From Erythrobacter aurantius (GTDB lineage Bacteria; Pseudomonadota; Alphaproteobacteria; Sphingomonadales; Sphingomonadaceae): a DNA stretch of 64,000 nt. Each line of letters opens with the position of its first letter. Position 1 is the stretch's first letter. Location of the stretch: NCBI RefSeq assembly GCF_023823125.1, contig NZ_CP090949.1, positions 310,001-374,000 on the forward strand, written 5' to 3'. Made by a program: the position numbers and the translations under genes. The notes beneath the pieces were generated by a model. It saw only the letters and a list, made by a program, of their open reading frames with translations, was not told where the DNA came from and ran no database searches. Of this stretch, positions 24,614 to 31,857 are shown piece by piece.

Positions 24614-25582
24614 TCAGTTAACCTCCTCGAGAACGTCTTTGTAGATTTCGTCAGTATCAGGCAGCGGCGCGTCGAGCGCGTGTTGCACCGCCGCGTTGAT
24701 CTGCGCGTCGATGTCGGCGACAATCGCGTCCAGCTCCTCTTCGGTGAACTGGTGTTCGAGCATGACCTGCCTGAGCTTGGGCAGCGGATCCTCGGCCTTC
24801 ATTTCGGCGATGTGTTCGGGCGGCATGTAGCTGAAGTCCGAGCCGAAGAAGTGGCCCATCATGCGGTAACACATGGCCTCGACCAGCGTCGGCCCTTCGC
24901 CGCGGCGCGCCCGATCCACGGCTTCTTTGACGGCGGGGTAGACCTGATTCACGTCATTGCCGTCCACCGTCACACCCGGCATGCCATAGCCCGCAGCGCG
25001 GCTGGCGATATTGGGGCTGTCGGTGTGATCGGCATAGGCGGTGTGTTCGCCATAACGGTTGTTCTGGCACAGGAAGACGACCGGCAGCTTGTAAAGCTGG
25101 GCCATGTTCATAGCTTCGTGGAAGCCGCCGATATTGGCCGCGCCATCGCCAAAGCTGACCAGCGTCACCCGCCCGTCGCCATTGTTCTGGCTCGCCATGG
25201 CAAGCCCGTTGGCAATCGGCAGGCCCGATCCGACGACGCCCGTTGTCACCATGATTCCGGTTTCAGGATCGGTGATGTGCATGGTGCCGCCCTTGCCCTT
25301 GCAGGTGCCGGTCGCCTTGCCGAGGCATTCGCCCCACCACTTCTCCATCGGGATGCCCTTGGCGGTCTGTTCGCCCTGGCCGCGATAGGTGCAGACGACG
25401 TAATCGTCCTTTTCCAATGCAGCCATCGCCGCGGCGGAAACCAGCTCCTGCCCGCGCACGCAGTAATACATCACGGCGACCTTGCCCTGCATCAGCAGTT
25501 CGCGGAACTTCTCGTCCGTGCGGTTCACCTTCATCGTGCGGGTATAGATGTCGAGCAGCTTGTCGCGGTCTATCTCAGCCAT
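24614..25582 (-). CDS. 2-oxo-acid dehydrogenase E1 alpha subunit (acetoin/pyruvate type)
   Basis: The 322-residue protein has the thiamine-diphosphate motif 'GDGAANIGGFHEAMNMA' followed by 'LPVVFLCQNN', an entry helix 'RGQGEQTAKG', and 'YRMMGHFFGSD'. E1 alpha decarboxylates a 2-oxo acid or cleaves acetoin and passes the acyl group to lipoamide. It is first in a four-gene minus-strand operon (E1 alpha, E1 beta, lipoyl domain, SnoaL), with the SDR gene at 25616 probably also upstream of it. ATG 25582 has AGGAAGG 11 bases upstream. Confidence 0.9.
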   Translation of the reverse strand: MAEIDRDKLLDIYTRTMKVNRTDEKFRELLMQGKVAVMYYCVRGQELVSAAAMAALEKDDYVVCTYRGQGEQTAKGIPMEKWWGECLGKATGTCKGKGGTMHITDPETGIMVTTGVVGSGLPIANGLAMASQNNGDGRVTLVSFGDGAANIGGFHEAMNMAQLYKLPVVFLCQNNRYGEHTAYADHTDSPNIASRAAGYGMPGVTVDGNDVNQVYPAVKEAVDRARRGEGPTLVEAMCYRMMGHFFGSDFSYMPPEHIAEMKAEDPLPKLRQVMLEHQFTEEELDAIVADIDAQINAAVQHALDAPLPDTDEIYKDVLEEVN

Positions 25583-25615
25583 GGAGTAAGAGCCTTCCTG
25601 TTGGGATCGGGGTGC

Positions 25616-26380
25616 TTAGAACTGGACGCGCTGCGTGAAGCCGCCGTCGACGACGACATTCGCGCCGGTCATGTAGGGGACAGCCGGGCTGGCAACGAAG
25701 ACGATCGCGTTGGCGACTTCCTGATCATTGCCGAAACGTCCCATCGGCATCTTGGCGAGCGTAGCCTGGAACAGCTCCGGCATGACGCCTTCGATCACTT
25801 CCCAGTTTCCGCCGGGATAGTAGATCGCGCCAGGCGACACGGTGTTGACGCGGATGCCCTGCGGCGCAAGCGCCTGCGACAATTGCGAGCCGTAGGTGAT
25901 CAGCGCGGCCTTGAGCGCGTTGAACGCCTGCGGGGCGATGAAGGTCTCAAGCGCCGCAGTCGAGCTCATGAACACGATGGAGCCGCTGTCCGAATTGGCG
26001 AGATGCGGGGTCAGAACCTCAACCCCGTTCACAGCGCCCATGATGTCCATGTCGAGCGTGCTCTGCCAATCACCGGTGCCGCCCGTGCCGGAGGAGGACG
26101 CGGTGTGGATGAAGATATCGCAGCCGCCCAGTTCGCCGGCGGCCTTTTCCAGCCATGCCTTGTAGGCGTCAGGCCCGTTGGCCATGTCGAATACCTCGGC
26201 AAACACCTTGCCCGGCCCTGCTGCTTCGATCGCCGCCTTGGCCGCTTCGATCTTGTCTTCCTTGCGGCTGAAAAAGGCGACATCGGCGCCCTCGGCCGCG
26301 AACAGCTTGAGCGAGGCAAGCCCCAGCCCGTGCGCGCCGCCGTTCATGATGACTTTCTTGCCTTTGAGTCCCAGATCCAT
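25616..26380 (-). CDS. SDR-family protein with Phe at the catalytic Tyr position
   Basis: The 254-residue protein has an SDR fold: 'VIMNGGAHGLGLASLKLF' as cofactor motif, 'FFSRKEDK', 'FIHTASSSGTG', and the C-terminal 'TGANVVVDGGF'. The catalytic Tyr-x3-Lys unit is Phe153-Asn-Ala-Leu-Lys157, and Ser139-Ser140 are present, so normal SDR oxidoreduction is questionable. ATG 26380 follows a GAGGGAGAG site seven bases away. It is 33 bases upstream of E1 alpha and probably the first gene of that operon. It may be a non-redox or scaffold member. Confidence 0.82.
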   Translation of the reverse strand: MDLGLKGKKVIMNGGAHGLGLASLKLFAAEGADVAFFSRKEDKIEAAKAAIEAAGPGKVFAEVFDMANGPDAYKAWLEKAAGELGGCDIFIHTASSSGTGGTGDWQSTLDMDIMGAVNGVEVLTPHLANSDSGSIVFMSSTAALETFIAPQAFNALKAALITYGSQLSQALAPQGIRVNTVSPGAIYYPGGNWEVIEGVMPELFQATLAKMPMGRFGNDQEVANAIVFVASPAVPYMTGANVVVDGGFTQRVQF

Positions 26381-26512
26381 CGTGCGCTCTCCCTCGCATA
26401 TACCGTGATGGGCAAAGGGATAGCGAAGCCTGCCGTGCAGGCGTATCGTCAAAAGTGTGGGTATGGGGTGTTTGTGCCGCAAAAACCCGGTCTGACGGGT
26501 ATGGGCAGGAGG

Positions 26513-26587
26513 TGGTGCTGCTGGAGAGAATTGAACTCTCGACCTCACCCTTACCAAGGGTGCGCTCTACCACTGAGCTACAGCAGC
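26513..26587 (-). tRNA. tRNA-Thr (anticodon GGT)
   Basis: The reverse strand folds as a complete cloverleaf: a seven-base acceptor stem (GCTGCTG with CAGCAGC), D-stem GCTC/GAGC with loop AGTGGTA, anticodon stem CACCC/GGGTG with loop TTGGTAA giving anticodon GGT, and a T-arm GAGAG/CTCTC with TTCAATT loop. The CCA end is encoded at 26513-26515. It would read ACC and ACT. It lies between the SDR start and the small basic protein, with no other tRNA next to it. Confidence 0.97.
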
Positions 26588-26677
26588 CTGCCAGTGCAGG
26601 CGCGCGCTATTGTCGCGTGCGATGCGAATGTCAAGCGGGGCTTGAAGGTTGCGGCCTCTGACGGCAATGGGTTTCGC

Positions 26678-26827
26678 ATGAGTGAAGGCCGAAGCAATAA
26701 AATGTCGCGCGAGGAACGCATGGCGGCGAAGCTGCGGGAAAACCTGCGGCGTCGCAAAGCGCAATCGCGCCAGTTGAAGGCCGAATCGCCCGATAACGGG
26801 GTTTCCAAGGACGATTGCGAAAGCTAA
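26678..26827 (+). CDS. Small basic protein, 49 residues
   Basis: A short open frame starting ATG and ending TAA encodes a very basic helix-rich peptide with 'MSREERMAAKLRENLRRRKAQSRQLKAE' (cited as Arg/Lys/Glu-rich, residues 9-36) and an acidic tail. It looks like the short conserved proteins seen upstream of gpmA in sphingomonads, but I recall this only loosely. The ribosome site is weak. A long helix with alternating charges is expected, so binding to RNA, DNA or a ribosome is possible. Function unknown. Confidence 0.55.
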   Translation: MSEGRSNKMSREERMAAKLRENLRRRKAQSRQLKAESPDNGVSKDDCES

Positions 26828-26893
26828 CGCGTAACGTTCCTGATCACACAAGCCCGATGATATAGGCCCGACCAAGCAGGAGCGACCTTCCAA

Positions 26894-27580
26894 GTGCCAA
26901 AGTTGATATTGGTCCGCCACGGCCAGAGCCAGTGGAACCTCGAAAACCGCTTTACCGGATGGTGGGATGTCGACCTCACCGAAAAGGGTGTGGCCGAGGC
27001 GAAGGCCGCCGGTGCACTGATGAAGGACAAGGGTGTGCTGCCCACGGTCTGCTTCACCTCGGTTCAAACCCGCGCGATCAAGACGCTCAATCTGGCGCTG
27101 GAGGAAATGGGCCGGCTGTGGCTGCCGGTGACGAAGGACTGGCGGCTCAATGAAAGGCACTATGGCGGGCTTACAGGGCTGAACAAGCAGGAAACCCGCG
27201 ACAAGCACGGCGATGAACAGGTGCACATCTGGCGCCGCAGCTTCGACGTGCCGCCGCCGCCGATGGAGCCGGGCAGCGAATATGACCTTTCTGACGATCC
27301 GCGCTACGCCGGGATCGAGGTGCCAAACACCGAAAGCCTGAAACTGACGATCGAACGCGTGCTTCCCTATTGGGAAAGCGACATTCTCCCGGTGCTGGCC
27401 AGCGGTGAAACCGTCATCATTTCAGCCCACGGCAACAGCTTGCGCGCGCTGGTGAAGCACCTTTCGAATATCTCGGATGAGGACATCACCAGGCTGGAGA
27501 TTCCCACGGGCCAGCCGATCATCTATGACTTCGATGACAATATGGTGCCGGGCGAACGGTACTATCTGAAGGATAGCTGA
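26894..27580 (+). CDS. gpmA: 2,3-bisphosphoglycerate-dependent phosphoglycerate mutase
   Basis: The 228-residue enzyme interconverts 3- and 2-phosphoglycerate in glycolysis. The phosphohistidine motif '[10 protein letters not shown]' is at the N terminus, '[10 protein letters not shown]' holds the catalytic Glu, and '[17 protein letters not shown]' the second catalytic His. The start is GTG 26894, with GGAG 11 bases upstream. Length is normal for this family. It begins the housekeeping block and is followed 12 bases later by purE. Confidence 0.96.
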   Translation: MPKLILVRHGQSQWNLENRFTGWWDVDLTEKGVAEAKAAGALMKDKGVLPTVCFTSVQTRAIKTLNLALEEMGRLWLPVTKDWRLNERHYGGLTGLNKQETRDKHGDEQVHIWRRSFDVPPPPMEPGSEYDLSDDPRYAGIEVPNTESLKLTIERVLPYWESDILPVLASGETVIISAHGNSLRALVKHLSNISDEDITRLEIPTGQPIIYDFDDNMVPGERYYLKDS

Positions 27581-27592
27581 GGGGCTTTGCGC

Positions 27593-28075
27593 GTGGGAGG
27601 AAAAGTAGCCATCGTCATGGGCAGCCAGTCGGACTGGCCGACCATGCGCCTTGCCGCAGAGCTTCTTGAGGAGCTTGAGGTCGAACATGAGGCCCGGATC
27701 GTCTCCGCCCACCGCACACCAGATCGGATGAGCGCCTTTGCCAAGGGTGCAGAAGGCGAAGGCTTTGACGTGATCATCGCCGGTGCCGGAGGTGCAGCGC
27801 ACCTGCCCGGAATGATCGCGGCGATGACGCATCTGCCGGTGCTGGGCGTACCGGTGCAGTCGAAAGCGCTGTCGGGCATGGATAGCCTGCTGTCGATCGT
27901 CCAGATGCCCGCCGGGATTCCGGTCGGCACGCTGGCCATTGGCGAAGCGGGAGCGAAGAATGCCGCGTTGATGGCGGCTGCCATTCTGGCGCTGAGTGAC
28001 GAAGACCTGTCGGAGCGGCTGCAGGATTGGCGCGCCGCCCGCACCGGCGACGTTGCGGATTTACCGGTGGACTGA
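27593..28075 (+). CDS. purE: N5-carboxyaminoimidazole ribonucleotide mutase
   Basis: The 160-residue protein carries '[11 protein letters not shown]' (substrate-binding Ser-Asp) and 'SAHRTPDRM', the PurE active-site signatures, and '[12 protein letters not shown]'. It converts N5-CAIR to CAIR in purine biosynthesis. I prefer GTG 27593, which has GAGGGG eight bases upstream; TTG 27587 would place the site too close. Its stop overlaps the purK ATG (TGATG), so purE and purK are translationally coupled. Confidence 0.96.
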   Translation: MGGKVAIVMGSQSDWPTMRLAAELLEELEVEHEARIVSAHRTPDRMSAFAKGAEGEGFDVIIAGAGGAAHLPGMIAAMTHLPVLGVPVQSKALSGMDSLLSIVQMPAGIPVGTLAIGEAGAKNAALMAAAILALSDEDLSERLQDWRAARTGDVADLPVD

Positions 28076-29169
28076 TGGCAGAACGTGCACCCCTTCCCCC
28101 GGGCTCGACCATCGGCATCCTTGGCGGTGGCCAACTTGGCCGGATGCTCGCCATCGCGGCAAAGCAGCTGGGCTATCGCTGCATCGGCTACGCCCCGCCC
28201 GGCGACAATGTCGCGGCGTCGGCTTGCGATGACTTCTTCGACAACGGCTGGGGCGAAACCGCTGCGCTCGCTGCATTCGCCAGCAAGTGCGATGTCGTGA
28301 CATGGGAATTCGAGAACGTCCCGCTGACGGCGGTTGGCGCGATTCCCGAACGCATGCTCGCACCCAATCCCCGCGCGCTCCAGATCGCACAGGACCGGCT
28401 GAACGAGAAACGCTTCGTCGAAGAGCTTGGCGCGACTTGCGCGCCCTATATGCGGGTCGAAAGCGATGAGGAGCTCACCCGCGCCATCGACCGGATCGGC
28501 GCGCCCGGTATTCTGAAGACCGCGCGCGACGGTTACGACGGCAAAGGCCAGTGGCGCATCGGATCGTCCCGCGAAGCCGAAGGGGTGCGCTTCCCGGGGC
28601 AAACCTGCATTTACGAAGGGCTTGTCGATTTCGAGACCGAATTTTCCGTAATCCTTGCTCGCGGGTACGACGGCTCGATCCGCATCTGGGATTCGACCGC
28701 AAACACCCACGAAGGCGGAATGCTGGTGCGTTCGGCTCTGCCGGCAGGTGAGATTGTCGAGGCTCAGGTCGAGGAGGCACGCGCCATCGCCAAGAAGACC
28801 GCCAAGGCGCTGGGCTATGTCGGGGTGCTGACGCTCGAATTCTTCGCCACACGAAATGGGCCTGTTTTCAACGAGATGGCGCCGCGCGTCCACAATTCCG
28901 GGCACTGGACCATTGAAGGTGCGGCGACGAGCCAGTTCGAAAACCACATCCGCGCGATCTGCGCCCTGCCGCTGGGCGGGACGGCGACCCGCTTTGCCGA
29001 AATCGAGATGCGCAACATCGTCGGCGAACAGGCGTTGGCGGCGCACCGCATACTTTCCGAAGCCGGGGAGCCGCATTTGCACCTTTACGGCAAACGCGAG
29101 GCCCGCGCTGGACGCAAGATGGGCCATGTCACGCGCGTGTCTCACGGGATCAGCCACGGCAAGCCGTGA
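28075..29169 (+). CDS. purK: N5-carboxyaminoimidazole ribonucleotide synthase
   Basis: The 364-residue ATP-grasp enzyme makes N5-CAIR from AIR, bicarbonate and ATP. 'IGILGGGQLGRMLA' is the pre-ATP-grasp motif, 'TARDGYDGKGQW' the nucleotide loop, and 'FNEMAPRVHNSGHWTIEGAATSQFE' the metal/phosphate site. It follows purE by overlap and its stop overlaps the folA GTG (GTGA). This is the canonical PurE-PurK pair used by most bacteria. Confidence 0.96.
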   Translation: MAERAPLPPGSTIGILGGGQLGRMLAIAAKQLGYRCIGYAPPGDNVAASACDDFFDNGWGETAALAAFASKCDVVTWEFENVPLTAVGAIPERMLAPNPRALQIAQDRLNEKRFVEELGATCAPYMRVESDEELTRAIDRIGAPGILKTARDGYDGKGQWRIGSSREAEGVRFPGQTCIYEGLVDFETEFSVILARGYDGSIRIWDSTANTHEGGMLVRSALPAGEIVEAQVEEARAIAKKTAKALGYVGVLTLEFFATRNGPVFNEMAPRVHNSGHWTIEGAATSQFENHIRAICALPLGGTATRFAEIEMRNIVGEQALAAHRILSEAGEPHLHLYGKREARAGRKMGHVTRVSHGISHGKP

Positions 29170-29699
29170 ACCCCATGAATAAAAAAGAGATTTTCCTGAT
29201 CTATGCGCGCGCCGCCAATGGCGCAATCGGCAATGAAGGACGCTTGCCGTGGCACCTTCCGGCTGACCTCAAGCGGTTCAAGGCGCTGACTTTGGGCAAG
29301 CCGATGATCATGGGGCGCAAGACCTTTGAAAGCCTGCCGGGCCTGCTTCCGGGGCGTCGCCACATTGTGCTCACCCGGCGCGAACATTGGGATTCGACCG
29401 GGGCCGAAGTCGTGCGAACCGCGGCTGAAGCGCTTTCAAAGGCGGCTGAAGGCAACGAAACCGGCGAAATTGCGGTTGTTGGCGGCGCCGCGATCTATGA
29501 CGTGTTCCGCCCCATGGCAGACCGCATCGAAGTGACCGAAATTCACGAGGATTATCCCGGCGACACCTTCATGAAGCCGCTTGGCGACGAATGGCGGGAA
29601 ACATCGCGCGAAGATCATCCCGCCACGGATGGCCGGCCCGCCTATTCCTTCGTCACTTATGCGCGCCATGTCGAGGACGACGCAGGCGAGGCGGCATGA
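29166..29699 (+). CDS. folA: Dihydrofolate reductase
   Basis: The 177-residue protein has 'GAIGNEGRLPWHLPADLKRFK', 'PMIMGRKTFESL' and 'GRRHIVLTRR', then 'AVVGGAAIYDVF', the usual DHFR order with the acidic residue in the Leu-Pro-Trp-His-Leu-x-x-Asp loop. It reduces dihydrofolate with NADPH. GTG 29166 overlaps the purK stop; ATG 29175 is an alternative start that costs three residues. Its stop overlaps the next ATG. Confidence 0.95.
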   Translation: MNPMNKKEIFLIYARAANGAIGNEGRLPWHLPADLKRFKALTLGKPMIMGRKTFESLPGLLPGRRHIVLTRREHWDSTGAEVVRTAAEALSKAAEGNETGEIAVVGGAAIYDVFRPMADRIEVTEIHEDYPGDTFMKPLGDEWRETSREDHPATDGRPAYSFVTYARHVEDDAGEAA

Positions 29700-30922
29700 T
29701 CCGCAAGCTTCTCCTCGGGCTCGTCGGCTTTGTCGTGCTCGCCGCAGCGGGGTTCTTCCTGTTCGCGCCGAGGATGGCCGAAGAAAGCATGAACAAGATC
29801 GACGGCGAGCCGCTGATCGCGGTGAGCGCCGAGGCGAAGGCGCTGCACGCGACACTGACCATCGTCGACCTTCACGCAGATACACTGCTGTGGCAGCGCA
29901 GCCTGCTGGCGGACAGCGGCCGGGGGCATGTAGACCTTTGGCGGCTGCAGCAAGGCAATGTCGCGCTGCAGGTGTTCTCCAGCGTCACCAAGACGCCAAA
30001 GGGTCAGAATTACGACAGCAATTCCGCCGATGGCGACAACATCACCATGCTTGCCATTGGCCAGTTGCAACCGGTGCGCACGTGGTTCTCGATCCTTGAG
30101 CGCGGGCTCTATCATGGCGAGAAGCTTGATCGGGCCGTAAGCGAAGACAAGTGGGGCATCTTGACCAAGGTGACGAGTGCCACGGAACTTGAGGCCCTGC
30201 TTTTGCGACGAGCAGACAAGAGCATGTGGCGCAGCGCACCTGAGGGCGTAAAGGGAATCGCACAACCTCCAATCGGCGCGCTCTTCAGCGCCGAAGGCCT
30301 CCACAGCCTCGAAGGCGATCCCGACAATCTCGACAAGCTCTATGACGCCGGCCTGCGCATGGCTGGGCTCACCCATTTCTTCGACAATGAACTCGCCGGA
30401 TCGATGCATGGCGAGGAAAAGGGCGGACTCACCCCGATGGGCCGCGAGGTCGTCCGCCGCATGGAGGACAAGGGCATCGTGGTCGATATCGCCCATTGCT
30501 CGCACCAATGCGTCGCCGAAGTGCTGGCGATGGCGCGTCGCCCGGTGGTTTCCAGCCATGGCGGGGTGCAGGCGACCTGCGATGTCAACCGCAACCTTAC
30601 CGATGACGAGATCCGGGGCGTCGCCGCAACCGGCGGAGTGATCGGTGTCGGCTATTGGGAGGGCGCCGTTTGCTCGACAGACCCGCGCGCCACCGCCCGT
30701 GCGATGAAGCATATCCGCGATCTCGTGGGCATTGAACATGTCGCGCTCGGCAGCGATTATGATGGCGCGGTCACCGTGCGGTTCGACACTTCGCAACTGA
30801 CACAGGTGACGCAGGCATTGATGGACGAAGGTTTCTCCGAGGAAGAAATCCGCGCCGCGATGGGCCTGAACGCGCTTCGGGTGTTGCAAGCCGGGCTCAA
30901 TCCGATGAAAGCAGCGCAATGA
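29696..30922 (+). CDS. Membrane dipeptidase (peptidase family M19) with N-terminal anchor
   Basis: The 408-residue protein starts with a hydrophobic segment ('LLLGLVGFVVLAAAGFFLF', residues 5-23) that anchors or exports it. The M19 zinc-site motifs follow: 'IVDLHADTLLW' (His-x-Asp), 'HSLEGDPDNLDKLYDAG', 'DIAHCS' and 'SSHGGVQA'. These enzymes hydrolyse dipeptides, D-amino-acyl dipeptides or related amides. It overlaps folA and ribF by ATGA at both ends, so it is translated within the operon. Confidence 0.9.
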   Translation: MIRKLLLGLVGFVVLAAAGFFLFAPRMAEESMNKIDGEPLIAVSAEAKALHATLTIVDLHADTLLWQRSLLADSGRGHVDLWRLQQGNVALQVFSSVTKTPKGQNYDSNSADGDNITMLAIGQLQPVRTWFSILERGLYHGEKLDRAVSEDKWGILTKVTSATELEALLLRRADKSMWRSAPEGVKGIAQPPIGALFSAEGLHSLEGDPDNLDKLYDAGLRMAGLTHFFDNELAGSMHGEEKGGLTPMGREVVRRMEDKGIVVDIAHCSHQCVAEVLAMARRPVVSSHGGVQATCDVNRNLTDDEIRGVAATGGVIGVGYWEGAVCSTDPRATARAMKHIRDLVGIEHVALGSDYDGAVTVRFDTSQLTQVTQALMDEGFSEEEIRAAMGLNALRVLQAGLNPMKAAQ

Positions 30923-31857
30923 GGTGGCTCGATCATCGTGAGGATGTTCCCAAGGCGCTGCGCGGTGCGGTGATCGCGCTGGGCAATTTCGACGGTTTCC
31001 ATCGCGGGCATCAGGCCGTGGCGGGTGAGGCGATCCGCTGGGCGCATCAGGAAGGCCGCCCTTCGATCATCGCGACATTCGATCCGCATCCGGTGCGGTT
31101 CTTCCGCCCAGATGTGCCGCCGTTCCGCCTGACCACGCTCGAACAGCGGCAGGAACTGTACCTTGCCGCCGGGGCCACCGCGATGCTGGTGTTCCACTTC
31201 GATGCCGAACTGGCAGGGACAAGCGCGGAGGATTTCATCACGCAAATCCTGATCGGCCGTTTCGGCGCTCATGGCGTGGTGACGGGCGGCGATTTCACTT
31301 TCGGCAAGATGGCGAAGGGCAATGTCGATCTGCTGCGCACCTTCGGGGCCGAAAACGGCCTCGAATCGCGCGTGGTCGAAGCGGTGGAGGAATCCGGTGT
31401 CATCTCCTCCAGCCGCATCCGCGAAGCCCTGCGCGAAGGCGATCCGCAGCTTGCCGCGCAGCTTCTGTCGCGCCCCTTCGCGATCCGCGGTATCGTGGAA
31501 CACGGGGACAAGCGCGGTCGCACCATCGGCTATCCCACGGCGAACCTTTCAGTCGAGAATTACCTGCGGCCCAGATACGGCGTCTATGCCGTTACGGGAA
31601 AGATACTGGCGACGGGCCAGGTGCTGAAAGGTGCGGCCAATATCGGCATCCGTCCGCAGTTCGAACCGCCCAAGGAGCTGCTCGAACCCTATTTCTTCGA
31701 CTTCTCCGGCGATCTGTACGGACAGGAAATCGAGGTCGCCTTCCACCACTTCCTGCGCGGCGAGGCGAAGTTTGACAGCCTCGAAGGATTGATGGCGCAG
31801 ATGGAGAAGGATTGCGACGAAGCGCGAAGGCTTCTAAGCGCCCTTCCCGATGAGTAA
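30919..31857 (+). CDS. ribF: Bifunctional riboflavin kinase/FAD synthetase
   Basis: The 312-residue protein makes FMN and then FAD. The N-terminal nucleotidyltransferase domain has 'ALGNFDGFHRGHQ' and 'SSSRIREALREG'; the C-terminal kinase domain has 'GRTIGYPTANL' and 'GVYAVTG'. ATG 30919 overlaps the M19 stop. Flavin-dependent enzymes are frequent in the island to the left, but this gene is general housekeeping. Its C-terminal end overlaps the ileS start by eight bases. Confidence 0.95.
   Translation: MRWLDHREDVPKALRGAVIALGNFDGFHRGHQAVAGEAIRWAHQEGRPSIIATFDPHPVRFFRPDVPPFRLTTLEQRQELYLAAGATAMLVFHFDAELAGTSAEDFITQILIGRFGAHGVVTGGDFTFGKMAKGNVDLLRTFGAENGLESRVVEAVEESGVISSSRIREALREGDPQLAAQLLSRPFAIRGIVEHGDKRGRTIGYPTANLSVENYLRPRYGVYAVTGKILATGQVLKGAANIGIRPQFEPPKELLEPYFFDFSGDLYGQEIEVAFHHFLRGEAKFDSLEGLMAQMEKDCDEARRLLSALPDE

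Noticed and set aside
24086..26827. A 913-codon open frame on the plus strand across the E1 operon
   Set aside because: It runs opposite clear E1, SDR and tRNA genes and its product is low-complexity His/Arg-rich; it is a GC-bias shadow. Only its last 49 codons are kept as the small basic protein.
27562..29226. Long minus-strand frame opposite purE and purK
   Set aside because: Antisense to two clear genes, with no domain and biased composition.
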